From contig NC_092198.1 in assembly GCF_043641665.1 (NCBI RefSeq), positions 317,501-381,500 on the forward strand: a stretch of 64,000 nt of DNA. The letters are read 5' to 3'. The stretch comes from Enoplosus armatus. Lineage: Eukaryota; Chordata; Actinopteri; Centrarchiformes; Enoplosidae. The notes beneath the pieces are model-generated. The model made no database searches. It was not told the origin of the DNA and worked only from the letters and a program-made list of their open reading frames with translations. Below, piece after piece: positions 1 through 11,200 of this stretch (positions within the stretch are counted from its first letter, which is position 1; every line of letters begins with the position of its first letter). The position numbers and the translations under genes were made by a program.

Positions 1-454
1 TATTAGTATTAGTGTTTGTGTGTGTGTCCACTTTAACCTCAGCTGCATGTGAGTTCATATTAATACAATCTGCTCATTAATGTTCTGCTCACCGGCTTCC
101 TGTTACTGTATGCTGTGCTCTTATTGTGAAAGCTGGCTGGTTTCCGGGCTGTGTGACGGGAAATTGACGGATCACCAGCTGATCAACCTGCTGCGGGTTC
201 AACATGAAACACGCACACACACGCACACACACACCATCACTACCATCGATATTATCATTGTTATCAATATTCATTCAGAGGGTTAGTAATACTATTATTA
301 CTTTCTGGTGGAGTCACGTGATCCGACGGCTCCGGTTTAGGATGACGTCACCTCAGTGCTCACACAGGGAACATCTTAAAACACGTCATTATTATTAAAC
401 CACTAGTTAATGACCAAAAACAAAAATAACTAATAAAGTCATTATCATCTTCAT
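1..454. other. Non-coding, CA-rich patches
   Basis: A short AC run at 210-234 is the only structure I see. The open frames have no gene features. Confidence 0.5.
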
Positions 455-965
455 CATCTGGTACAGGAGTACACACACATCATCTTCATCATCAGGTGCA
501 GGAGCACACATACATCATCTTCATCATCAGTTGCAGGAGCACACACATCATCTTCATCATCTGGTACAGGAGTACACACACATCATCTTCATCATCAGGT
601 GCAGGAGCACACATACATCATCTTCATCATCAGGTGCAGGAGCACACACACACACATCATCTTCATCATCAGGTGCAGGAGCGCACACACACACACACAT
701 CATCTTCACCATCAGGTCTGCACCTCATCAGGTGCAGGCGCACACACACATCATCTTCATCATCAGGTGCAGGAGCACACACACCATCTTCATCATCAGG
801 TGCAGGAGCACACACACCATCTTCATCATCTGGTACAGGAGCACACACACACACACATCATCTTCACCATCAGGTCTGCACCTGATGATGAAGATGATGC
901 AGGCGCCTGGTGCAGGAGCACACACACACATCATCTTCATCATCAGGTGCAGGAGCACACACACA
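455..965. repeat. CA-rich minisatellite
   Basis: About 16 copies of a 30- to 37-base unit built from cacacatcatcttcatcat followed by caggtgcaggag. Copies vary in the length of the CA run. It is open in several frames but has no gene features. Confidence 0.9.
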
Positions 966-1441
966 AACATTCTGTTATTGTTCATGTGTCAATAATATTA
1001 GATTACTATTATTATTATTATATGACTTGTAATGAAGTATTTTATTCGTACTTGTACTGAAGTAAAGGAAGGTCGTTATAATAAGAGGAGCAGCTTAAAC
1101 ATTGATGAAGTACAATTACACAGGAAGTGGTCATTAGGAGCATTAACACACACGCCCGCGCTCTGCAGTGCACCCTGGGAAATCAGAAACTGTCTTCAGT
1201 AAGTTAGTTTATTCAGAACAGACTGAAGACCAGCAGAGACTCAGTCTGGTTCTGGTTCTGGGACCAGCATGTTGAACTGTGACATCACAGAGTGACTGCG
1301 TCTCTTCAGTTCAATGAAATACATTACTATTATTATTATTATTGTTATTATTATTCTGAGATCAACACTTTATTATTATCATTATTAGATCCGTTTGCTC
1401 TGAACAAAATGCATCCTCCGACTCTCAGATTATCTGCAGAT
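966..1441. other. Non-coding, ATT-rich patch
   Basis: A short ATT run near 1322-1352. No gene or element is recognised. Confidence 0.5.
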
Positions 1442-1552
1442 CTCACAAATATTGAAAGACATCATGACGTCGACATATTGACATCATGACACCGTGCCAT
1501 CATGTCACGATGTCAATATGTCGACGTCATGATGTCTTTCAGTATTTGTGAG
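1442..1552. repeat. Long inverted repeat, 44-base arms
   Basis: Arms at 1442-1485 and 1509-1552 are reverse complements with one mismatch, separated by 23 bases. The arms contain gacgtcgacatattgacatc. A degenerate atgacaccgtgac repeat continues to about 1605. Confidence 0.85.
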
Positions 1553-1605
1553 ACATCATGACACCGTGACGTCTTGACATCATGACATTATAACGTTGTG
1601 ACATC

Positions 1606-2514
1606 GAGATCAAATAAAATGGTTGTGAACACATTTTCTCTTTTCTCAGTGAATCAGCTTTTAATTTGAAAGGTTTGAATAGCAGCTTTTCCTGTAAGTC
1701 TGGAGGTGTTTTCATTAATCTTATTAATTTCTGCACAAAATAAACTGTATTCTCTAAATGTATTCATGTTAACAGTGACATCATCTGTTCTTCCGGAGTC
1801 CCAGATCCGGATCAGACTGATTCAAACCAAGTGGTCTACAAAGAGCTGCAACTTAGCATTATTTTCATATTATTTTTAATATTATTTATTATTTTAAATA
1901 TTGTCATTATATATATTTTTTTGCCTGTATGGTATAGAATCATCTGGAGAGAGACAGGGAAGACGGGAGAGAGAGAGACAGGAGGACCTGCAGCAAAGGG
2001 CTCGGGGTAGAACGGAGCCGGGCTGCTGCGGTGAGGACTCAAGTACAAGTTCTACCAGGTGAGCTCCTTTGGTTTATAACAACATCTAATCACATCTAAT
2101 AATATCTATAAATGTTTGGCCCAGTTTCCTAAAACCCAAGTTTGTAAATTTATAATCATAAGAAAAAACTTTTTTCTGTTTAAAAACGACTTAAACGATT
2201 AATCGATTGTCACAATAGTTGCTGATCAATTTTTAGCGACTGTGTCGACTCAATGTAAAAAATAAAAGATTCAAACAGCAGCTCCACAGTTTTATTCAAA
2301 AGACTCTGAAGAAATCTCCCAAAACTGTTTCTTCAGATTGAACCCGTCACACCTGTCTGCTCAGGTAAACTATCATTAGAACCAATCAGCTGTCAGATGG
2401 CTATGAACCAGTTTCTCTCTGATTCATCTCTATAAACTGATTCTGCAGGAGACAAGACTTTGGTATTGACCAGTCACGTATGAGCGGGCTTTGGTTGCAT
2501 GCAGGTAAACGTGA
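1606..2514. other. Non-coding, nothing recognised
   Basis: AT-rich sequence downstream of inf2. I see no splice-framed coding sequence or element. Confidence 0.45.
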
Positions 2515-2795
2515 TAACAGTCCGCGTTTATACATTATATTAACATACATCACCCCTGTCCCCCCTGCGTTACATTAACGCACGCACTACCTACCGGACA
2601 CTTTATCTGGACACTTTACTTTGGTCACTGCACTGTTTGTTATTTATCTTATCTTATTTTTATTTTTATTCTTATTTTACCTTTTATATTCTACATATTT
2701 GTTGTCAAAACAATAGCACCATCAGACCACAGCAAATTCCTTGTAATGTATGTTACTTGGCAATAAACAGTTTCTGATTCTGATTCTGATTCTTC
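2515..2795 (+). mobile_element. Non-LTR retrotransposon 3' tail (probable)
   Basis: The stretch ends with caataaacagtttctgattctgattctgatt, the repeated gattct tail typical of fish LINE 3' ends. No coding part is left. Confidence 0.5.
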
Positions 2796-3039
2796 TGATG
2801 TGGAAATCTGGGAACCAACCGGCTATCGTCTGACGGCGATTGTAATCAGACTGTAAACCATGATAGTATCGGACGACTTGGCCCTGATGCAGTATCTGTT
2901 CTCCAGATATCTGTTCTCTGTTCTCCACTCTCCGCTGGCTGCACCCGGAACACTAGCCGTCGCACCCAGAGGCTCAGTCGTCATCAGCCAGTGGGTTCAA
3001 CCATTGATCTCTGATCAGTTCAGGTTTTGTTTGAACAGT

Positions 3040-3045
3040 TTTATT
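3040..3045 (-). promoter_or_regulatory. Candidate inf2 polyadenylation signal
   Basis: AATAAA on the minus strand, about 425 bases beyond the CAAX-exon stop. A second AATAAA at 3604-3609 lies between the two alternative stop codons and could serve the non-CAAX transcript. Confidence 0.45.
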
Positions 3046-3469
3046 TTACAGGTTCAGTCCAGACAGATTCAGTCCTGTTGCCGTGGAGATGAGTTGTCCT
3101 CTGCTCATCTGGAACCACAGAAGAAGAAATATAAACTAAAGGCAAATCAATCGTCAGAGGGAGAGAGGGTTGTTATTTTGCCCTGAATTCAGCCTCTCAG
3201 GTTGTGAACCGCCCCTCTCGTTCAGGAAATACAGTTTGTTCATATTCTTGTTTTAGATCCGCAGGTGAAACAATACAAACAGCAGAAGAAGAAGAGGAAG
3301 AGATGCTGATTGGCTGCAGTGAGTGATGGACAGCGACGCTGTTTCATTTACAACTTTGTGGACTGCTGTTGTTAGCATGTTAGCCATGTTAGCTCCCACA
3401 GTTCATGCCTTTAGCTGCAACACGGCAGGAAATGACAGGTTCAGGATCAGTGGATCATATCAACTCACC

Positions 3470-3525
3470 TCAGTGTGAAACACATCCTGTCTTAGTTTTG
3501 GGGGGTTTGGATCCAGCGTCTGCTC
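3470..3525 (-). CDS. inf2: inf2 coding exon 22, CAAX-encoding last exon
   Basis: A good acceptor (GACCTGCAG) is followed, in the phase required by exon 21, by codons for [17 protein letters not shown] and a TGA at 3470-3472. The basic stretch followed by C-x-x-x-stop is the same design as the human INF2-CAAX end (KTKKLCVIQ), which is prenylated and targets the ER. Histidine as the last residue is less usual than Q, S or M. The exon is short, so the support is the phase match, the splice site and the motif together. Confidence 0.8.
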
Positions 3526-6500
3526 CTGCAGGTCAAACACACGCTCTGATTGGTTGCTTTCAACACCCATTGACAAGTACATCATCAGCACAGTAACCAT
3601 GCTTTTATTATGAAATTCTCAACCTGTCAGCGCCCTCTGGTGGACAAACTCTGTAATGAGGCTGTACACTGATCAGCTGACAGATACTGATGTATCTGAT
3701 TGGCCGATATATTGATCCTCATCCTTTACAATCCTGGAGCGCTCGGATCTCTTACTTATTGTGTTCATGTTCATAAATAAATATCCAGTTTCAGTTTGTC
3801 TCTAAGAACCAAAACAACAACACCGCTTCAGACTTTACCTGCTGGTCTGGAAGTCCTGGACTTCTTTGCCAGTTCGTCTGGACCAGAATCTGGATCATCG
3901 TTATGCTTGGCTGTTCTCGTTTCAAAAGATGTGATCTCTTCAAATGCAGACTCCTCGTTCCTGTTTACTTTGTTTTCTTCCGACTCCTCTGGTTTGAGCT
4001 GGACCTCCTCCTCTCCTGCAGGACCTCTGTCTCTGGTCTCTGGGTCAGAGTCCACCTCAGAGTCCTGGACTCTAATCCAGCTCTGGTCCCCCTCTGTGTC
4101 AGAAGCAGCAGTAGAGGTGGAGGGTTCAGAGGGGTTTTGGGTCTGTGGGGAGCCTCCATCAGTCCCAGCTGACCGTGATTCTGATCTTGTTTCAGCTGGT
4201 GGATCGATGGGGATATGGACCGTCTCTGGTACTTCTGCAGGCTTCTCTGATTGGCTGGAGTCAGAAGAGTCCAGCTTGTCCACAGCCAGTGACCTCTGTA
4301 TGATACCTGGATGATCTGATAATAACAACACAGTCACACACAGATAAAGACTGAGAAGTCCACCACAGACCACCACAGTCCTCACCGTGGACTCTGCTGC
4401 CCCTCTCAACTCGGGGTCTGGTCTTCTTCAGGTTGTAGCCCTTCCTGATCTCAGCCAGCAGGTTGTCGATGATGCAGCCATCGTCCTGGTTGGACACGTC
4501 CGTCCTGACTAGAGGACAGAGACGTCTTGAACATTCAGAGGGCTCTGATTGGCTGACGGCCTCAGACAAACACAACAGGATCTGAACCTGAACTCTGAGT
4601 CTGACTCACTGATCTTGTTGCTGTCTCCTTTGTGCTTCCTGTCCTCCTCCTGCTGCTTCCTCCTCTTCTCCTGCTCCCTGCGGCTCTCGTTCTCCTGACG
4701 GACAAAACCATCATCAATAACGTCCCAATGTGATTATTAGGGTTATTATTTCATTATCTTTCAATAAATCTTGTATCTGACTACACTGCTCTCTGATTGG
4801 CTGCTGACCACGCTGGCCTGTGATTAGCTGCTGACCTTGACGGCTCTGAGGAACAGTCCTCTGAAGGTCTTGATGGTGTTGAAGAGCTCGTCGACTGAGA
4901 AGCTGCTGCTGTCCTCACATAGGTAGATGGACAGATCAGTTTTCTTGTCCTCCACAGAGGACAACAGCTGCTGCAGCTGCTCACACACCTGCAGACTCTC
5001 CTGAAAACACACCACAGAAGAAGAAGACTTACTTACAACTTAGGACAGGTATATACACTCTGACACCTCAGTCTGTCTGTTAGTGAATCCTAGAAATCTG
5101 ATTTCTTTATGGTGAAATAAAAAACAAAAATAAGCCTCCTGATGAACAGATGAAATGAAGATGAATAAATCGTCCTGCAGGGGGCGCCGTCAGGTCTGCG
5201 GTACCTGTACGGCAGACAGGTACTGATCCTTCAGGTCCTCAGACGAAGATGAAACTTTCCTCTCAGTGTTCTTCAGCTGTTTGATCAGAGAGTTGGTTTC
5301 AGAGTGAATCGACTCCAGACTCAACCTGCAGACACAAACACACCCAACATCTGTCCAACATCTGCAAAATATCTATCCAACATCTGCTTCATCTTTACTT
5401 TAATAAATAAGACATGGATAAATCCAACACCTTCAACACAAACTCTACATTATTAAAAAGCATGAACTCTTCTGATGACGTCCTGCTCTCACAACATTCA
5501 GCTAATAAGAAACGACAGTTTGAGTCTCTGCTGGTTAAACTTTCATTAAAAAAACTAAATATAATGGATGAAGGACGTTTTATTAACACTGACATGAACA
5601 TGTGAGTTTTTTCCTTTTCGTTCATTACTTCATCTGAACTTCTTCTTTGTCTCTTGACGCTTTAAAGTCTCAGAGCTTCAGTTTTCCGTCTCATTTATTT
5701 AAAGAAAAAACAGGAGTGACTTTAAATCAAGTTTCTGGAATCTGAAGTCAAAGACGTTCTCCTGGACAGACTCCTCACTCTATTAGTCTTACCAACAACA
5801 ACAGTAACTGACAAACAGTTGAATCATCGATCTGTTTACCCAGCAGCCTTTTCACAGATCTCCAAATCATCCGGCAGGTTCAAAAGGTCCGGATGGTTCT
5901 GCTTCGCCTCCTGTCAATCACACAAACAACAGCTGACTTATAATGCAGCTGTAATGAAGAGCTGCAACAACAGGATCCACTGAATGCTGTGTATTTCCTA
6001 ACTTTAAAACTACTGAGAAGATTGCAGAGGTCAGGGGTCAGCTGGCTCCCTGCTGTCAACACTAACATGTTGCAACTAGAACTTTGTTCAGTTAACATGA
6101 AACTAAAACTGAACTGAGTCGACTGAAGTCACATCACTGTATCATTATAGAAAAGAACTTCATGTGAGAACTATTTAACATGTTCATATCAGCACCAGCC
6201 ACCAATGTGAGCAGTGTGAGCAGTGTAACCATTGTGAGCAGTGTGAGCCAATGTGACCAGTGTGAGCAGTGTAACCAGTGTGAGCAGTGAATCCAGTGTG
6301 AGCAGTGAATCCAGTGTGAGCAGTGAATCCAGTGTGAGCAGTGTAACCAGTGTGAGCCGTGAAACCAGTGTGAGCAGTGTGAGCAGTGTGAGCAGTGTAA
6401 CCAGTGTAACCAGTGTAACCAGTGTGAGCCAATGTGAGGCGTGTGACCAGAGTAAGCAGTGTGACCAGTGTGACCAGTGCTGTGTTACCTGCAGGATGTG

Positions 6501-8219
6501 GTGCAGCAGGGTGATTCTGGACTTGTTGGCTTTAGTCTCGGTCAGTTTGAGCAGTGTGCTGATCTTAAAACCCTCAGCGTTCCCCGTGTGAGTCCCCTGA
6601 TATGATGACATCACACAATGACTTATGACATCACAGAACATCAAGTGACATCACATCAGAAACATGACATCAGATGACATTAGACATCCCCAGACTATCA
6701 CTAACATACACAACTATTAACAACAAGACATCATGTGACTGCATTAACTGAAACATCATTGATTTATTTCTGACTCCCAAAGAGGAAGATTGAGAACTAA
6801 AGGAGCTTCTACATGATCTACAAATAAGAGATAATACACTACTATATTACAAAAGGTCTTATATATAAATATATAGTCTTTATGTTGTGTAAGATTCTCA
6901 CATAGTTGAGAAAGTTTCCAACACTCAGGATGAGTTTACAGAAGCTGGGCAGACGAGTGCTCTCTCTCACACCTGAACACACAACACAACACAATACAAT
7001 ATAATATAATACATAAAAACACAATAAAAGACAACCGATCAAATATTTAAAAAAATCAAACATTATCAATATGATTTTTAGCATTGTTATTACCATCATC
7101 ATTATAACTATTCAAAATATATTTCCAACCTAGAGATATTGTAATGAACACTACAGACTGGGACCAGGATCAATAGATAGTGTAATAAACATGTAATGTA
7201 CTAACTCAAAAGAAGTTACTCGTTAAGTAAAGAAACCCTTAAACGTTACCAATTACCATGAAAGCACCTCTGAATTTGAATCTGCAAATGCACCTAACTT
7301 AAACTTCAGTTAAAGTGCAAATTAACCCCAAAAAGTGGGGTTGATTAACTAATAATTCAAGGATACAGTGTATGAACGTGTTTCTTAAGGGGCAGAACAA
7401 TTTGTTTCTTATCTGAGAAACAGAAGTGATGTGGAGTTCCCCAAGGTTAGAATCTTGGGCTTCTTTCGTTCTTACACAAGCTCAAATTGTGCAAAACAAA
7501 ATGTCTTTTTTTTATAAAAACGCTGATGACACTTAAATCGACATGTATATCAGTAAAAACATTTAGAAGCTTTGTTCAATATTAATGTTTCAATATGAAT
7601 GTTTTCAGGTTCATATATTCTGATTAAAAGCTGCCAACTTGAGCACAGGAGACAAAGTTGATCAGGCCCACTGTCTCCAAAAATATACTTTATTTATTTA
7701 TTTTTCTCTTTCCTCCTCACACATAACTGCACCTCCTTCATCTGCTCACACTTACACATCCTTGAACACACAACACACTTTCATACATGCACAGAAACAT
7801 ATGAAATGTCAATTAGTTCTACCACGAACACAAACAACTAAACATCTGTACCAAATTAATTCATAACCTCTGTTTTGTTTTATTGTCTTTGTATTTTGTC
7901 ACCTTTACCGAACCCTAACCTTACGTCCCAAAGCACTAATGAATGAATGAATGAATGAATACAAAAACATTTTTTAGGTCAAACAAATGAAAAGTGTGAG
8001 TTAGTGTAAAAGCTAAGCTTAACACATCCTCTTAACACGTCTTTGTGCTGGAGACACAGACATGAAACTATTATCCATCTGTGTGTGTGTAGTGTGTGTT
8101 TAGTGTATACAGACTCTGGCAGGCTCGGTCCAGCAGCTCAGCTTTCGGCTTCAGAGTCTCCAGCACACAGCTGCTCTCCTCACACAGCAGCATACACTCT
8201 ATCCTCAGAGAGTAACTGC

Positions 8220-8256
<37 letters not shown>

Positions 8257-11200
8257 TATGAGTGAATATAACTTTGATCAGCAGTAACTGAGTGTATCTG
8301 GCAGCAGACAGACGTGTTCGAGCTGCAGCAGCTGGTCTTCAGTTCAAACTGCTGTCAGTTTTATCATCACTACATTTAACACTAGTTCTGACGGAGAGAT
8401 TAGTTGTTACTAAATATTTAACTGTTGTGTAGCTAACTGAACCAGCTGACAAAGTTAACGTTAGCATGCTAATACCAGAGCTGTTCAGAGTCAACGTCAT
8501 ATGGAGGACGGTCGACATGTCTGACCTGAAACTTGATAAATGCTGTTTATTAATGAAGATTTTGAATTACGTTTCACTAAAAGAACACAACATGAGTAAA
8601 TAACGCCAGTTAGCTTAGCATAATCAGATATTTCCTTTCATTCTAAACTGTATGAATATTACTAACCCTGAAACACACAGATGTCTCCACGTCTGCAGAC
8701 AGAAGTAGAACTAACACCTACATTTACTAAGATTTATACAGTCACTTCCTGTTTACATAGTTGATTGCTCCTGATTGGATGTTTCCTCGCAACAGATTTA
8801 CACATCACTAAAGTCTTTACTAGCTGAGGCGTGTTAAGTTTTAATGGTTCGACCTGATTTAGTAAATCACTAGTTAGTAGTTAGAACTCAGGAGGGACTT
8901 GATGTTCAGACTGAGGGTTCATGAAGACCTGCCGAGACTCAGTCCAGGCGTGTCCGTTATCTGATGACAGGGTTTTATTTGAGCAGCAGGTGCCACTGTT
9001 CTCCTACCTGGGGACATCCAGCAGCTGCAGGTAAAACTGATCCTCTGAGGCCAACTTGTCCCTGTCTGCCTGGTGAGACTTCAGGTTCTCTACCTGAGGA
9101 AGGAGATGGACAGGTGATGGACAGGTAAAGGCCAGGTGTTGGACCGGTGATGGACAGGTAAAGGACAAGTGATGGACAGTATGAAAGAAAAAAATAGGTG
9201 GAGCACAAGTGAAACAAGTAAAAGTGATTGACAGGTGATGCTACTGAAGGGCAGGTAGCACAGGTAACTGATAGGTTGCTCAAGAAAATGACAGGGGAAT
9301 TACAGGGGAGACATGAAAAGACATTTAGGATGGAAAAAGGACAGGTGAGACAGGAAAAGGACAAGTGGAGCAAGAAAATGACAAGCAAGATTAACAGGTG
9401 AAACAAGAGATGGACAGGTAGGGCAGGTGTTTTCGTATCCCTGTGACCTCTCACCTCATGTTTCTCCGGCAGCAGTTTGACCAGCTGTTTCAGGACCTCC
9501 ACATCAAACCTGGACCTGTCTCCTCTCCGGATCAGAGAAACAAAGTCCTCATGGGAACTGCAGGAGAGACAGACAGGTGAGGCAAAAAAAGAACAGGTCA
9601 TGGACATGTAGCACAAATTGAGGACAGGTGACACAGATGAGACATGTGAGACAGGTGAAATGGGGAACATATAAGAGACAGGTGAAAGACAGGTGAGACA
9701 GTTCACCTGTCCTTCACCTGTCTCTTAGGACTGAGTGTGATGTCACTGCTGAGATCTGTTTCTGAAGGAAACTGATTTAGAAAAATAAATTTGTCACCAT
9801 TTGAACTGCTTCAGGAAGATGTTGAGGTTCAGGCTTTTCTTGGCATCGATGAAGGAAAGCTGTGGACGAAGTTTACAGATATTGATGTGGACAAAAAGAC
9901 GAGAACAGGAAGAGGACATTTACTGACCGGACATTAATGTTTCTGTCGGTCCTCAACCGACAGCTGAGAACATGTCACTACCCAGCACCAACCTCCGGGT
10001 CTGAAACCTTAAACCTGCATTCTGTCCAAGTACATTTACAAGCTAGCTGTTAGCAGCTACTTGGTACGGCGTAGCCAGGAGCCAGGTGCAGTCAGGTTGC
10101 AGGTGTAGGTAGGCGTGCATAGTGGCCTCAGGTTCTCCCCCCCAGCTCCACCCTCTTGTCCAAATATGGTCACTTCTGGTTCCAAAAAAACAAGATGCTG
10201 ACGGCCAAATTGACAAACTTGAGGCTTCAAAATGGTAGTCCACAAACCAATGGGGGACGTCATGGTGACCACATCCACTTCAATTATACAGTCGATGGTC
10301 TATGGCCACTACACTTTCAGGTGGGATTTAAACACCAAACTGATTGACTGTTTTGAAGTAAAATATTTGTTGTACCTCTTTGGACTCAGTCTTGGCTTTG
10401 ATCCTGGTCTTGGTCTCAGTAGGAGGAAGACTGAAGAGCTGCTCAATGCTGCAGTAATCTGGTTCCACTGAATCTGCAGACACCGAAGTCCACAAGGACT
10501 GACGAGCTACAGAGAGACATGAATACGTTACGTGAAGACCAGAGTCCTGAATCTGACCGCGTCCACACAGGATGGACTACAAAAACAGGTAAAACATGTT
10601 CAAACGTCACTGACCTGTCACTGCTCTGGATGGGAGTTTCTGCCAATTCAGTTTCTTCATACGGAGGGTGGGACAGGGGGCGGGGCTGTAACACGACCTA
10701 CCCAGACCTTGAACTGCCTGGGCTGCAATGATGTCACCTGGAGGAGGGGGAGGGGGTCCCATACCAGGTAAGGGGGGAGGAGGAGGAGGTCCCATACCAG
10801 GTAAGGGGGGGGGGGGGGGGAGGTCCCATACCAGGTAAGGGGGGAGGAGGAGGAGGTCCCATACCAGGGAAGGGGGGAGGAGGAGGAGGCCCCATACCAG
10901 GTAAGGGGGGAGGAGGAGGTCCCATACCAGGTAAGAGGGAAGAAGGAGGAGGTCCCATACCAGGAAAGGGTGGAGGAGGAGGTCCCATACCAGGGAAGGG
11001 GGGAGGAGAAGGAGTTCCCATACCAAGTAAGCGAGGGGGTGGAGCTGCCACACCAGGTGATGGGGAAGAAGGAGCAGATGGTGTAGCAGAAGGAGGAGCT
11101 TGAAAAGACGCTGCTGAAGCAGCAGTTATCAAGGCATCTTTGAGAAAAGGCTCTGACTGGCCAGAAGGGCTGTCTGGTCGTCTGGTCTGTACCGCCCTGT

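Noticed and set aside
455..995. Overlapping 129- to 154-codon frames with His/Ser/Thr repeats
   Set aside because: CA-rich minisatellite only.
8975..9706. A 243-codon minus-strand frame
   Set aside because: It reads through inf2 exons 11 and 12 and the stop-poor acaggtga repeats between them; the intron splice sites are canonical and the spliced product matches INF2.
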